Shown here piece after piece: positions 9,842-18,712 of a DNA stretch of 64,000 bases (position 1 is its first letter; the number at the start of each line of letters is the position of its first letter). This stretch comes from CAWJLE01 sp963843645 (GTDB lineage Bacteria; Chloroflexota; Anaerolineae; DAOTYC01), in assembly GCA_963843645.1 (NCBI GenBank), contig CAWJLE010000002.1:124001-188000 (forward strand), in the 5' to 3' direction. The notes below the pieces were generated by a model. That model made no database searches and was not told the DNA's origin. It saw only the letters and a program-made list of their open reading frames with translations. The position numbers and the translations under genes were made by a program.

Positions 9842-9883
9842 CGCTGCGGTGTGACGCGGCCACGGCCGCGTCACACCGCAGCG
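9842..9883. terminator. Perfect palindrome after the rodZ-like gene
   Basis: Twenty-base stem CGCTGCGGTGTGACGCGGCC with a 2-base loop and exact complement, 60 bp after the stop. No clear U-run, so hairpin pausing or a repeat are both possible. Confidence 0.6.
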
Positions 9884-9949
9884 CTGTCCTTTTCTCTCGA
9901 AGCGCGGGCTGACGCGTCCGCGATTGCCGCCCACCAAGGTGCCAAGACG

Positions 9950-10369
9950 GTGAACATCAGGCAGAAGCTAAACAGAGCGTGGCAAGTCGTGTCGCCGTTC
10001 ATTGCTGTGTGGGCGTATGCGTCCACGCTCTATCTTTTCGTCACTGTCGGGTTGGAGGCTCGGCCGGGCGATCTCGAACCGCTGCCACTCATCCTCGACG
10101 TCGCCTTTCCCCTGGGGGCTGCCATCCTGGTCTGGATCAGTGAGCGAGACACGAGAGCAGTTTCGCCCTACCGGCAACTGATTCAGGCATTTCTGACAGC
10201 GTACGCACTCACATTAGTCGCATACTATCTGACCAATGCCTTCGGCGTCGGGCTCAACGTCCGTCGCCTTCTGGCCGCGATCGCGATTTCCGCTCCGCCG
10301 ATTGCGAGCGTGCATTCGGATTGGCGCTTGCGACAGGTCCGCGGTTCAGGGCCGGCGCCGACCGAGTAG
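9950..10369 (+). CDS. Small membrane protein of unknown function
   Basis: 139 aa from a GTG (VNIRQKLNRAWQVVSPFIAVW). Four hydrophobic stretches: ~12-32, ~44-62, ~75-97 and ~104-121. No recognised domain. It resembles the next gene (10557-10952) in length, in the FxAVxxYxSxL opening helix, in the conserved ER/RDTRxxSPYR-type loop after helix 2 and in the final APPIA segment. The two are therefore probably tandem paralogues. The start is chosen for the AAGGTG upstream and because the frame upstream is low-quality. Confidence 0.6.
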   Translation: MNIRQKLNRAWQVVSPFIAVWAYASTLYLFVTVGLEARPGDLEPLPLILDVAFPLGAAILVWISERDTRAVSPYRQLIQAFLTAYALTLVAYYLTNAFGVGLNVRRLLAAIAISAPPIASVHSDWRLRQVRGSGPAPTE

Positions 10370-10463
10370 ATCTTCATTTCTCTTGGGGTGCTGTCATGGA
10401 CAGTGGACGGGCCGGGACGGCCAACGTCGCGTCGGGCCTGAGAGCCTGGTCCGGCGTGACTCG

Positions 10464-10494
10464 GACTTCCGAAGTCTCCAAGACTTCGGAAGTC
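10464..10494. repeat. Palindrome family E, copy 1
   Basis: GACTTCCGAAGTCT-CCA-AGACTTCGGAAGTC between two plus-strand membrane-protein genes. Further copies are at 17168, 25353, 37388, 37435, 44616 and 45498. Confidence 0.88.
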
Positions 10495-10556
10495 TGAGCT
10501 GTGCCGGGCTCGAGCGTCTTGCGGCTGCCTCCGGCCGTCCGGAAAGCGAGGACTGC

Positions 10557-10952
10557 GTGAGGGTTCCTTGGAAAACGTTCGAGACCATATTGGCGGTGTG
10601 TGGTATATGGATGTACGGCTCGGCGCTCGCAGGTCTCGTTGCGATAGGCACGCTCTCCGGAGCTCTTCCCGAGTGGTGGCTCAACGTTCCGTTTGCCGCA
10701 GGATCAATCGCCCTGGTTCGGATCGTTCACAGAGACAGTCGCGGAAATCGATCCCCCTGGCGAAAGCTGGCCGAAGGGTTCTGGCACGCCGCTGGACTCG
10801 CATTCACGGCAGACGCAGCAGCTCACTTCTTCGGTGCCGGCCAGGGTTTGAGCTGGCCGCCGCTGATCGCGACGATACTGCTAATTCCGCCGATCGCGTA
10901 CTTAGCCATGCCTCAAGCATGGTACGATCGCATGCCGCAGCTCTTGGACTGA
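10557..10952 (+). CDS. Small membrane protein of unknown function, paralogue of 9950-10369
   Basis: 131 aa from a GTG preceded by GCGAGG. About four transmembrane segments (TILAVCGIWMYGSALAGLVA, WWLNVPFAAGSIALVRI, GLAFTADAAAHFFG, PPLIATILLIPPIAYLA). The cytoplasmic loop HRDSRGNRSPWRKL corresponds to ERDTRAVSPYRQL of the upstream neighbour. No functional assignment can be made. Forms a plus-strand run with 9950-10369 and 11002-11685. Confidence 0.6.
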   Translation: MRVPWKTFETILAVCGIWMYGSALAGLVAIGTLSGALPEWWLNVPFAAGSIALVRIVHRDSRGNRSPWRKLAEGFWHAAGLAFTADAAAHFFGAGQGLSWPPLIATILLIPPIAYLAMPQAWYDRMPQLLD

Positions 10953-11001
10953 GGTCGGTCGCACTGAGGCGGGAGCTGAGCACCTGGTTGAGGAGAGCCC
11001 G

Positions 11002-11685
11002 ATGAAAGGCGAAATAGTCGCGGGGATCGGCGCCGGCGTCGTCGCCGCAATCCTGGTCGGCCAAACGATCGTTGCCGAGGCCGTCCTGCCGGCGATCGGC
11101 CTGCCGGGCCTAGTCGACGTCAACCTGCTACATCTGGCCGATTCCCCCTCAGCCCTCGCCTGGCCCGCGCTCAGGGCGCTCCAGGGCGTCGCCCTGGCCA
11201 TGGTCTTGCCGGGGCTGTGGAGGCGGTTGCGTCCCAACGCCCCGGTTCTGACCTGGTTGATCGTCGCCCTCGGCACCGGAGCGGCGGCGAGTTTCTTCGC
11301 CGGCGGCCTCATCATGATCGCCAAGATGCTTCGCCTGGCAGTGCTGTTTAATGAGGACCCCTATTCCGTTTTGGACAGCTATTTCGCTTTCCTGGGCCTT
11401 CTCCCGACTCTGTACGACCCTCCCACGATTACCCAGGGAGGCGCGGTTCTCCTGACAGGCTGGGTTGGGTGGAGAACGCGCAGCTTCCCCGGGTGGGTCA
11501 ACGTCCTCGCGCTGCTGCAGGCGGCCGCCCTGGTCTATCTGATGATTATTGTCCGTGCCACGCCACATGTTTTCACCAGAGCGGACCTGGACCTCATTGT
11601 CTATCTGCCGTGGTACATCGGCCTGGCCGTCGCGCTGTATCGCCCAGCGCCGGGCGATAGCAGTGCGGGGGCAGCGAGCATCTGA
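11002..11685 (+). CDS. Six- or seven-helix membrane protein of unknown function
   Basis: 227 aa, ATG with GAGGAG 8 bases upstream. Hydrophobic segments throughout, including VAGIGAGVVAAILVGQTIVA, a GVALAMVLPGLWRRLRPNAP motif and a C-terminal YLPWYIGLAVALYRP. It is clearly paralogous to 18032-18712, sharing ALPGLWxRLRPxAPxLTWLI, the VGMLRL/KMLRLA segment and the PWYIGLAxAL tail. The general look is that of DUF4386-type proteins, but I would not assign the family firmly. It sits just upstream of the tail gene cluster on the opposite strand. Confidence 0.65.
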   Translation: MKGEIVAGIGAGVVAAILVGQTIVAEAVLPAIGLPGLVDVNLLHLADSPSALAWPALRALQGVALAMVLPGLWRRLRPNAPVLTWLIVALGTGAAASFFAGGLIMIAKMLRLAVLFNEDPYSVLDSYFAFLGLLPTLYDPPTITQGGAVLLTGWVGWRTRSFPGWVNVLALLQAAALVYLMIIVRATPHVFTRADLDLIVYLPWYIGLAVALYRPAPGDSSAGAASI

Positions 11686-11853
11686 GAAGACCGGGAGGGG
11701 CTCGCCACACCTGCAAAGCGCTGACGGGTCGCCGTGGCATACGAAGGCTTCCGGTGTTGTTGCGGCGAGTTTTCAATCTTCAGAAGGCTGAGGGGCCACC
11801 CAGACTACCCCAGGAGCCGGTTCGGCCGCTTGTGGTAAATGAAAAGCCCATTC

Positions 11854-12543
11854 TCACTTGAACCGTACTGTTACCGCCATCAGGTGCATGTCACCGGCTG
11901 CGGTGTCGTTTTCATTTCCACCCCGGCGCATGATTGACTGCCAGACGAGCTGGCCGGGATTGACGGCGAGACTGCCGGTCATAGTCACCTTAGCGAGGGT
12001 CTTGGCAGTGGCGGGGACGGTGGCGATGGTCGCCAGGGCGCTACCTTCTGTTAGCAGGCTCTCGCTGGGGGACAATGCTTTCGGCGGGCACAGGAGCACG
12101 ACCCAACCACTGGTTGCGCCCTCCATGGCGAACCACACGTCGAGCTCGACGGTGGTTGCAGGCGGTCCGTCGTATACCCTGGCGACGCCAAGACTTTCGA
12201 AGGTCGCATCGTCCAGACGCCAGGTCGCGGGGCCGTAGAAGCCGTTGGCGATGTGGCCGACACTGGGCGATCCGATCACCGGTCCGAAATCCATCGGAGT
12301 AAGATGCCAGGTCGAGTCGAGCGGGATTTGCGGGTCAGCCAACACTCCAGACAGCCCCGTGACATCAAGCGGTTCCGCTCCGGTTGCCTGGTAACGTTCT
12401 ACGGACGTAGCCTCAATGCTGCGCAGCAGGTTGAGACGCGAATTGAGCCGTTTGAGCACGGCCGGCAATGTCGCCGAGGCTGCCCCGCCGCTCTCGACAT
12501 CCAGCCGGCTGAGGTGCCCATCGTCCAATTGTCGTGGACTCAT
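11854..12543 (-). CDS. Putative phage tail fibre/appendage protein
   Basis: 229 aa; the ATG overlaps the TGA of the upstream hub-like gene (ATGA), so the two are translationally coupled. N-terminal MSPRQLDDGHLSRLDVESGG, then a helical NRSLNLLRSIE-like stretch and a beta-rich C-terminal half (ATWRLDDATFESLGVARVYD, VELDVWFAMEG) ending MHLMAVTVRFK. I recognise no family. Position as last gene of a tail operon after a hub-like protein and absence of a signal peptide suggest a virion appendage. Confidence 0.5.
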   Translation of the reverse strand: MSPRQLDDGHLSRLDVESGGAASATLPAVLKRLNSRLNLLRSIEATSVERYQATGAEPLDVTGLSGVLADPQIPLDSTWHLTPMDFGPVIGSPSVGHIANGFYGPATWRLDDATFESLGVARVYDGPPATTVELDVWFAMEGATSGWVVLLCPPKALSPSESLLTEGSALATIATVPATAKTLAKVTMTGSLAVNPGQLVWQSIMRRGGNENDTAAGDMHLMAVTVRFK

Positions 12544-13589
12544 ATCTTTGGCCACTCCTTTCCGATCACTCGCATGCGTTCCGCCTCCTCCTGAATCTCG
12601 ATGCCGGTCACGCGGCAGTCGTAGAGCATGCCGCCTTCGTCCGGGTACCCCGAGCGCGGATCGGACACGCGGATGAGGTCGCCGACCCAGAACTTCAGCC
12701 ACGTATCGGCCCAATTGTCGATCGTGACGTCCAGCGCCCGCTCAGGATGATGGATCCCACGCTTGGCCGCATCCAGCACAATGTCAGATGTGTTGCCGTC
12801 AGCGTCGATGATGCGACTGCGCCGCCGGTATTTGGCTGACAGGTCCTTGTCCTCGTAGTCGCGCCGCTCTTTCTCGTCTGCGGCGGACGCGTTGCCCAGG
12901 CCGATGCCGACGGTGACGACGCGGCGGTAGTCGATCTCGAAGTTTGGCGTGGCATAGCCCACGCCACCCGCCCCGACGTGAAGGCACAGCGACCTCCTGC
13001 GGTCGACTCCGCGCCGCGGCTGCCAGTACATTTGTCCGTCCGCCTCGGTCCAGAACTGATACGCGCCGTTGCTGTTGCGTGCGAAGCCCTGGGACCACGA
13101 CCGAGAGCGTAGATCGGGCAGAATTTCGTCCCAGAGGTTGGCGGCAACAGACGGAAAGTGGCACGTCGGGCCGCCCAGGTCGATGGCGCCGATCGACACG
13201 CCGTACAGCCCGAAATCGAAAGCCTCCTGCAGGCACTGTTTCAGGTACGCCCCCGTCGTTAGATGCGTGTCGTGGGTCGTGATGATGTTGCAGGTGCCGA
13301 GCAGCGTCTCCGCGCTCTCACAGGTTACGCGCATCCATTCTGGATCGGACCAGTTCACCTTCGCGATAGGGCCGTACCAGCCCGGCACTCCCGTCGAGCT
13401 CTTGATGCGCACCAGATTGGGGAGAGTCAGATAGTCCGAGCGCACCTTCGGATTGTTGCGCGGCACGTCGAAGTCGGCGTCGCCCGCCTCGGTCAGGCAC
13501 CACGAACGGGTCCCAAGGCGGAACTCGCCCGCGCCGAATTCGGCCAGCTTCACTCCGTCAGGGCTGAGAATTTCGATCGTCGCGCTCAT
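12540..13589 (-). CDS. Phage tail hub / Gp37-like protein
   Basis: 349 aa from MSATIEILSPDGVKLAEFG. Its start overlaps the stop of the upstream distal-tail gene by one base (TGATG). The N-terminal beta-rich part (RLGTRSWCLTEAGDADFDVP, PNLVRIKSSTGVPGWYGPIA) and the central Tyr/Arg-rich segment (EIDYRRVVTVGIGLGN, DLSAKYRRRSRIIDA) resemble siphophage Gp37-like (ReqiPepy6-type) hub proteins, which open like a gp27-type tail protein. The C-terminal DLIRVSDPRSGYPDEGG...VTGIEIQEEAERMRV looks like the OB/oligomerisation part of baseplate hubs. Function is inferred from operon position plus overall character. Confidence 0.55.
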   Translation of the reverse strand: MSATIEILSPDGVKLAEFGAGEFRLGTRSWCLTEAGDADFDVPRNNPKVRSDYLTLPNLVRIKSSTGVPGWYGPIAKVNWSDPEWMRVTCESAETLLGTCNIITTHDTHLTTGAYLKQCLQEAFDFGLYGVSIGAIDLGGPTCHFPSVAANLWDEILPDLRSRSWSQGFARNSNGAYQFWTEADGQMYWQPRRGVDRRRSLCLHVGAGGVGYATPNFEIDYRRVVTVGIGLGNASAADEKERRDYEDKDLSAKYRRRSRIIDADGNTSDIVLDAAKRGIHHPERALDVTIDNWADTWLKFWVGDLIRVSDPRSGYPDEGGMLYDCRVTGIEIQEEAERMRVIGKEWPKI

Positions 13590-15464
13590 CAGATCCACCT
13601 CGCCCGATACACTGTTTCGATGCTCAGTCCGGTGACCGCCTCATCGGTCAACTGGAGCGTATTCGCTCCGGGCGCCAGCTCCAACCAGAAGTCGCGCACC
13701 GCATCGGCCGATATCCAGCCGGCGTGCTCATGGCCGGACAGAGCCTCGCTCACCAGGTGCGCCTCGCAGTCGATTTCAATGGCCGTGTCGAGCGGCAGAA
13801 GCCCGTCGACGAGGAAGGATTGCCCGGTCGTCAGATTCTCCAGCTGGAACTTGACCGAGCTGGTTTCCTGCTCCTCTTGGAATTCGACCGTGGGCGGCAG
13901 CGAAATGGTCAGCTCGGCGTGGGTCACCTCGCCGTAGTTGTCCAGCAACGCTCCGCTGACCATCGCGGATTTGAGATAGCTGTGTATGAACCAAACGTTG
14001 GTTGCCGCGGGACTTAGTGGATAGGTAAATGGCCCAAAACTCCTCCCAGGCCGAGCGCGTGTCGTTCGTCACGCTGTTGATCGTCCTGCCGTCCGCGATC
14101 AGGTCCAGGCGGCGGTAGCCCTGGTATTGCTTCGTCGCCCCAGAATAGACCACTTGTGAGATGCCGCAGGGGTGTGTAAAAGCCCAGCCGTTCAAGAATT
14201 GCTGCGTGTCGATCGTCTTCGTCGCCGCGCCGAGGATGTTGGGTCGGCCACCAGTGAGATAGACTTGGAAAGCATAATCATATGAGGCGTCTGGTGACCA
14301 ATGACCGCTAGCATAGTGGATCCGCGAGCCATTCTCATATCCAGGCGACATTGCCCCCCACCACAGAGTTGGTGCCGGATCTGTTCCTAGATCAGTTATG
14401 CGCAGGACAATCGCATACAAATCTCCACTGACTAATGAAATGGAAGATTGGAGGGAGGTGCGCCCAAAGACGTACCAGCCGCTAGGATGACCACCCAGAA
14501 ACAAACGTTGCAGTCCCGGAAAATCTACGTTCCCAATTTCGCCCAATTTGGTCAAAACCGTGCCGGGACCAACAGCATATATATCGCAAACCATAGAATA
14601 GGGACGAATTGGGCTGACATCTTCTAGATACAACCAGACACTATCCAGTTCTCCTGACACGCTCGGCGTGAATGTCTGACCGTTTTCGTTGATCACGCCC
14701 CAGCAATCTGGCGCGACAGGCTCATAACTTTGATTCTTTGTAACAGCAGCAGCGTCTTTCCTATAACTGTACACCCGCTGTTCCTGTCCCGTCCCTCGCA
14801 GTCTCGGCTGCCACTGCTGGGGGCGAGTCGTGGAATAGAATGGGTCGTAGAATTCCGAGTATGACCACCGCGAGTTGAGTGAATCCGCGAGATCGAACAT
14901 TGGCTTGAGGCCGTCTGGGCCGTCCAACTGGCGGTGGGCCGGGTTGCCGTACTTCACGTACGCATTGGCCTTGGCGTTGTACAACCTGAACCGCACCAAC
15001 ATGACCTGGCCCTGGACGCTCCACGGAGCTTGTTGGTTGTCATATACTGAAGTGACGTACAGCCGCCAGTACTGCTTGGTTTGGGGCGGGAACGTGTACG
15101 TGTCCCAAAGCGCATGCCAATGGCCGTCGCCATATTTCGAGACGCGTGTTGCGTTCGTCACCGTATAGACGTCGACCACGCCGGAGACCCAGCTCGGATC
15201 GTCCGTGGCCTGTATGACGAAGCTGCGCGGCGTGTCAGTCTGCCAGCGTTGGATCTTCACGCACGTCACCGTCCGTGACTCGCCCAGATCAACGCCGATC
15301 CACTGCGGCACGGCCTTGCTGGAAAGCCAGTAGAGGTTTGTGTCGATTTCGCCGGTGCTGTTTTCGCCCAGAATGACACTCGCCGCGCCGCCACCATCTT
15401 TTACGGATGACGACGCCGTCGCGGTGCCGTAGGCATGCGCCAGATCGGCGCCCAGAGAAGACAT
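13589..15464 (-). CDS. Distal-tail/receptor-binding-like protein with F5/8 type C (discoidin) domain; one frameshift
   Basis: About 625 aa after joining two frames at ~14030 (one extra T in TTTTGGGCC). Residues ~20-160 form a discoidin-like jelly roll (WIGVDLGESRTVTCVKIQRW, SFVIQATDDPSWVSG, QYWRLYVTSVYDN), a fold used for sugar or surface binding. A second beta-rich region follows (GQTFTPSVSGELDSVWLYLE). The C-terminal ~120 residues (LLDNYGEVTHAELTISLPP) look like a distal tail subunit. The downstream hub gene starts on its stop codon (TGATG). A tail tip or adsorption protein fits best. Start MSSLGADLAHAYG is weakly supported by AAGG. Confidence 0.6.
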
Positions 15465-15676
15465 ATCTGCCTTATCTCGTCGGTCTCACTTTCTGATGGC
15501 GTACGCCCCGCATGCTCTACAACCAGCCAGCTCTACTTCCTTTTTGCAACGCACGACTCCCCATTCACCAACATGCCTCACCGTATTGCAGCCTCGGCTT
15601 GCATTTTTCAGCGCTTTACGTATCATCCAAATGCCTGATACCAAAACCACAGTTTGACCCCGTAAGGAGAGCAACC

Positions 15677-16621
15677 ATGAAGTACGTGGGCGTCGTGCTC
15701 ATCGTCGGCCTGCTGTGTGCCTTCTCCCTGGTTGCGGGGGCGGCGCCGGAGTGCACGCCGGACGTGGCGTTCGTCGGCGACGTCACTGCCTTCGAGGGCG
15801 CCGTCCTGCGACCGGGCGGGCACTTCACCAAGGTATGGCAAGTCCGGAATTCCGGCACCTGCTCCTGGTCCCGCGAATATGCGGTCGAGCCTGTCGAGGG
15901 CGAGCGATTCGGCCTCGACGAGACGGGGCAGCCCCTCCCAGAAGAGGTCCCCGCCGGCCAGGATGCATATCTCATGCTCACCGACCTGGTCGCCCCCCAG
16001 GCCACGGGCGAGTACACCTCCACCTGGCGGCTCCGGGATGATGCAGGGCAACCACTCGGCCCTGAGATGCACGTCCAGATCCGGGTCGGTCCGCCCGAGC
16101 CCGGCTGGATGGAGTACGAAGATGAAAACCACCGCTTCACGTTGTGGCATCCACCGCAGTGGGAAGTGCATAGCAATCATTTGGGCGGCTTTTCCTTCGT
16201 CGTGGGCCACGATGGGAGCGCTTTCGTTGACCTGCAGCATGGCCTCGATGTTCCACCTCACTTCTTCCTTCAAATGATGGTGTTCCTCCGCGCGAACTCC
16301 GGGGACATGGATGTTCTCGGCCAGGGCCGATGGGTGGACGGCCGTGGCACCTACGAAGAGGTCGAATTCCACAGCCGGCCGTATATGACTTATGGCTACT
16401 ACATCATCACCCCCATCGGCTTGAGTACAGACACTCCTGCCGAGCCGCAACGAGAGTATTTGATAGGGGGCATTGAGAAATACATCAGCTCCATAACCGC
16501 CAAGGACCGGCAAACCCTGGCGCAGGTAGTGCGGACTTTGCATCTCCTGGGCGAGAATCCGGACGGGCACATGAAACCGCTGCCTCCGGAACCTCCGTAC
16601 GAGCTGCCGAGCCGGAAATGA
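15677..16621 (+). CDS. Secreted protein with NBR1-like Ig domain
   Basis: 314 aa; TAAGGAGA ribosome site 6 bases before ATG. Signal peptide MKYVGVVLIVGLLCAFSLVAGA, then a bacterial NBR1-like Ig domain (~30-135) with the hallmark VWQVRNSGTCSWSREYAV and PQATGEYTSTWRLRDDAGQPLG. The second half (YEDENHRFTLWHPPQWEV) resembles PsbP/LpqN-like lipoprotein folds and is also seen in the 38248-38802 protein. The C-terminus is Pro-rich. It is transcribed opposite to the tail operon and occupies the place where a tape-measure gene would be expected. A shortened copy lies at 18709-18825. Confidence 0.75.
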   Translation: MKYVGVVLIVGLLCAFSLVAGAAPECTPDVAFVGDVTAFEGAVLRPGGHFTKVWQVRNSGTCSWSREYAVEPVEGERFGLDETGQPLPEEVPAGQDAYLMLTDLVAPQATGEYTSTWRLRDDAGQPLGPEMHVQIRVGPPEPGWMEYEDENHRFTLWHPPQWEVHSNHLGGFSFVVGHDGSAFVDLQHGLDVPPHFFLQMMVFLRANSGDMDVLGQGRWVDGRGTYEEVEFHSRPYMTYGYYIITPIGLSTDTPAEPQREYLIGGIEKYISSITAKDRQTLAQVVRTLHLLGENPDGHMKPLPPEPPYELPSRK

Positions 16622-16682
16622 TCAGGGTTGGGGCCAGCGATTCCTCTTGCCGGGCTTTCGCCGGCCCCGCACCCTCAGGCTG

Positions 16683-17146
16683 TCATTCCTTAGCCAACTC
16701 CACGGCGTTCAAGACCTCGATGACCGCCCTGCGCTTGAACAGGTCCATCTCCTCCCAGTATTCCAGCGATCCACCCAGCCGCTCCATGAGCTGCACGCAG
16801 GTGACGAGCGCGGGCAGAGGCTCCTGGCCTGGAAACTTCAGCGCTCTCCAGGCCTGCTCACCGCATTTTTTGCGGCCTGGATCCTCTCGCTCACCAGCCG
16901 GTGGATGGTCTGCTTGATCGGCCCCAGTTCGACGATCGCGTCCAGGTCTTCCCAGCTCTTCACGTCCTGCGGATCGCCGGGCAGGTCCCAGCCGACGATG
17001 AAGCGCTGCATGGTCTTGACCTGCTCTTCAAACGTGCCTTCGTCCCGCCACAGCGCTCCCCATTGGGCGAAGAGATCGTAGAACTCTTTCGCCGGGTAGG
17101 CGTCCCGCAGCCGGATCGTCTTGCCGTTCACTTCGTATTCGGGCAT
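16683..17146 (-). CDS. Tail assembly chaperone G and G-T frameshift product
   Basis: The 0-frame product (17146-16838, 102 aa, MPEYEVNGKTIRLRDAYPAKEF ...) stops after PGER. At the slippery heptamer A-AAA-AAT a -1 shift gives a 154-aa fusion ending DLFKRRAVIEVLNAVELAKE. The extension has strongly GC-biased third positions, as expected for real coding sequence. Paired tail-assembly chaperones made by programmed frameshifting, lying directly after the tail tube gene, are a conserved feature of long-tailed phages (lambda G/GT); that matches position and layout here. The AGGAGGTTTGAATG initiation site is identical to that of the tail tube gene. An accidental homopolymer error is the alternative explanation for the shift. 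Confidence 0.65.
16865..16871 (-). other. Candidate -1 ribosomal frameshift site (A-AAA-AAT)
   Basis: In the 0 frame the minus strand reads GCA AAA AAT, a canonical X-XXY-YYZ heptamer. Slipping one base back opens a 61-codon extension; without it translation stops 9 codons later. Confidence 0.6.
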
Positions 17147-17167
17147 TCAAACCTCCTCTTGCTACTT

Positions 17168-17192
17168 GACTTCCGAAGTCTCCCAGACTTCG
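17168..17192. repeat. Palindrome family E, copy 2
   Basis: GACTTCCGAAGTCT-CC-AGACTTCGGA between the tail tube and chaperone genes; its right arm is slightly shortened. Confidence 0.75.
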
Positions 17193-17244
17193 GACACAGC
17201 CCAGCGGTCTGCGCTGGGAGTCTCTCCTGTTGCAGCGGGAAACC

Positions 17245-17653
17245 TTACCAGCTCTCCACCGTGATGGCATTGGTGATCCGGAACTCGGCGGTCAGGGTCA
17301 CAGCGGTGTTGTAACCTACCTTTTCGCCCCGATTCAAGACGAGGGCCGGCGCCGCCTTTTTCTGCATGCCGGTGGCCGTGCCTTCCGGGCTCCACTGTAG
17401 CGTGCCGGCGGCCCCCGGCGTCAGCGCGTCCCAGGCCACGGTGCCGTCCGTGGTCGCCAGCGTTTCCAGCGTCGCCTTGCCGTCGATGGGGCCGGCCAGC
17501 GTGTTCTTGTAGACGTCGCCGCCCGCGGTGGCGTCGATCTCCTCGGCGTTGTTGCTCACGTCCAGCGTCCGGTAGTCGGCGCTCAGGTCGAGCGTGCCCC
17601 CTGTATGAATGAACTGCACGACCAGGATCCTTGCCCGTATACTTCGTACCCAT
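17245..17653 (-). CDS. Phage major tail (tube) protein, one frameshift
   Basis: About 136 aa. ATG with a perfect AGGAGG seven bases upstream; MGTKYTGKD continues after one extra C near 17620 as LVVQFIHTGGTLDLSADYRTLDVS. The domain is all beta with the pattern of tail tube proteins: GGDVYKNTLAGPIDGKATLE, a central WSPEGTATGMQKKAAPAL loop and the final YNTAVTLTAEFRITNAITVESW. It is first of the minus-strand tail operon, preceded by a promoter and an intrinsic terminator. Identification is by fold character and by the chaperone gene that follows. Confidence 0.6.
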
Positions 17654-17761
17654 TCAAACCTCCTCTGGAAATTGGATGATGCGATCTCAGTCACACATTC
17701 GTCGTCTGCTCGTGGGAATTGGGATCTCGCACCTCCCTTCGTCGTCGCTCCCCCCGGATTG

Positions 17762-17812
17762 ACCGAAAAAGAAAAGGAGCCAGGCGCCAAATCCAGCTTG
17801 GCGCCGGCTCCT
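17762..17812 (-). terminator. Intrinsic terminator in the leader of the tail operon
   Basis: On the minus strand AGGAGCCGGCGCCAA-loop-TTGGCGCCTGGCTCCT is followed by TTTCTTTTT. It lies between the promoter at ~17875 and the tail tube start at 17653. Confidence 0.75.
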
Positions 17813-17869
17813 CACTCTGCTCACGATAAGAGGAATCCGACCTTTCTGTGTTGAGTTCCTTCTGATTCC

Positions 17870-17880
17870 ATTGTAGCACA
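17870..17880 (-). promoter_or_regulatory. Extended -10 promoter before the tail operon
   Basis: Minus strand TTGTGCTACAAT has a TGn extended -10 (TG-C-TACAAT). The same TTGTGCTATAAT string precedes tig and the lactonase-like gene. No good -35 box. Confidence 0.5.
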
Positions 17881-17969
17881 ACTATCTCTTAAGCCACAGC
17901 CAATTTGCCGGATAGTACTCGCCGATATTCATGATCGGTGGAATTGGCAGTAACCGTGACCAGTGCCGT

Positions 17970-17999
17970 TTGCCTCCTCGCCGCCTTGAATGCTACAAT
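17970..17999 (+). promoter_or_regulatory. Probable promoter of the 18032 membrane protein
   Basis: TTGCCT, 18-bp spacer, TACAAT, 32 bp before the ATG. It overlaps no gene. The rest of the 17813-17969 gap shows nothing recognisable. Confidence 0.45.
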
Positions 18000-18031
18000 C
18001 ACACGTGCTTGTCTCAGTGAGGGGGTCCACG

Positions 18032-18712
18032 ATGAATGTCGAAAGAGTCGGGAGCATTGCCGCCTTCGCTCTGGCCGCCATCGTCCTCATTCGCACAGTC
18101 TTGATTGCGGCTGTGCTGCCATCGTTTGGGATAGTCGGGTGGCACGACATTAATCTCCTGAGCATTGCCAGGTCTCCCTATGTGCTCGCCTGGCTCCTTC
18201 TCATCGCGTTGTTTGGTATTGCCCTCGCCCTGGCTTTGCCGGGGCTATGGAGCCGGCTGAGGCCTACGGCCCCTAACCTGACATGGTTGATCATTGGCCT
18301 TGGCGCTGCTGCTGCGGTATCTTACGTCGTCCTGGGTGTGTTTGAGACCGTAGGGATGCTTCGTTTGTCAGCACTCTACAAAGGTGACCCATTCTCCGTG
18401 ATGAGCCGCTACTACGATTTTTTAGCAGTCGATCGGTGGGTAGGCTGGCCTCCGATCATGACTCTTACGCCAATGATTTTTCTCATCGGTTGTGTGGGCC
18501 ATAAAGCCCGGTTGCCCGGCTGGATGAACATTCTGGCCATCATGCAGGCGTTCGCCCTGATCTATACACTCGTCGTCCGCAGCCCACTCTTTAACGGGGC
18601 CGCCGTGCTGTTGTTCTTCAACGTGCCGTGGTACATCGGCCTGGCCATCGCGCTGTCACGTGGAGCACGTCCTGACAGTCAGGCGCTACCTCTCCGGGAG
18701 GAGCAGCCATGA
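18032..18712 (+). CDS. Multi-helix membrane protein, paralogue of 11002-11685
   Basis: 226 aa, about six to seven transmembrane segments (SIAAFALAAIVLIRTVLIAA, LLLIALFGIALALALPGLWS, VSYVVLGVFETVGMLRL). It shares ALPGLWSRLRPTAPNLTWLI and PWYIGLAIALSR with the 11002 protein. Function unknown. Its stop overlaps the start of the miniature gene at 18709 (ATGA). The pair therefore resembles a second copy of a membrane-protein/NBR1-protein unit whose first copy flanks the tail genes. Confidence 0.65.
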   Translation: MNVERVGSIAAFALAAIVLIRTVLIAAVLPSFGIVGWHDINLLSIARSPYVLAWLLLIALFGIALALALPGLWSRLRPTAPNLTWLIIGLGAAAAVSYVVLGVFETVGMLRLSALYKGDPFSVMSRYYDFLAVDRWVGWPPIMTLTPMIFLIGCVGHKARLPGWMNILAIMQAFALIYTLVVRSPLFNGAAVLLFFNVPWYIGLAIALSRGARPDSQALPLREEQP

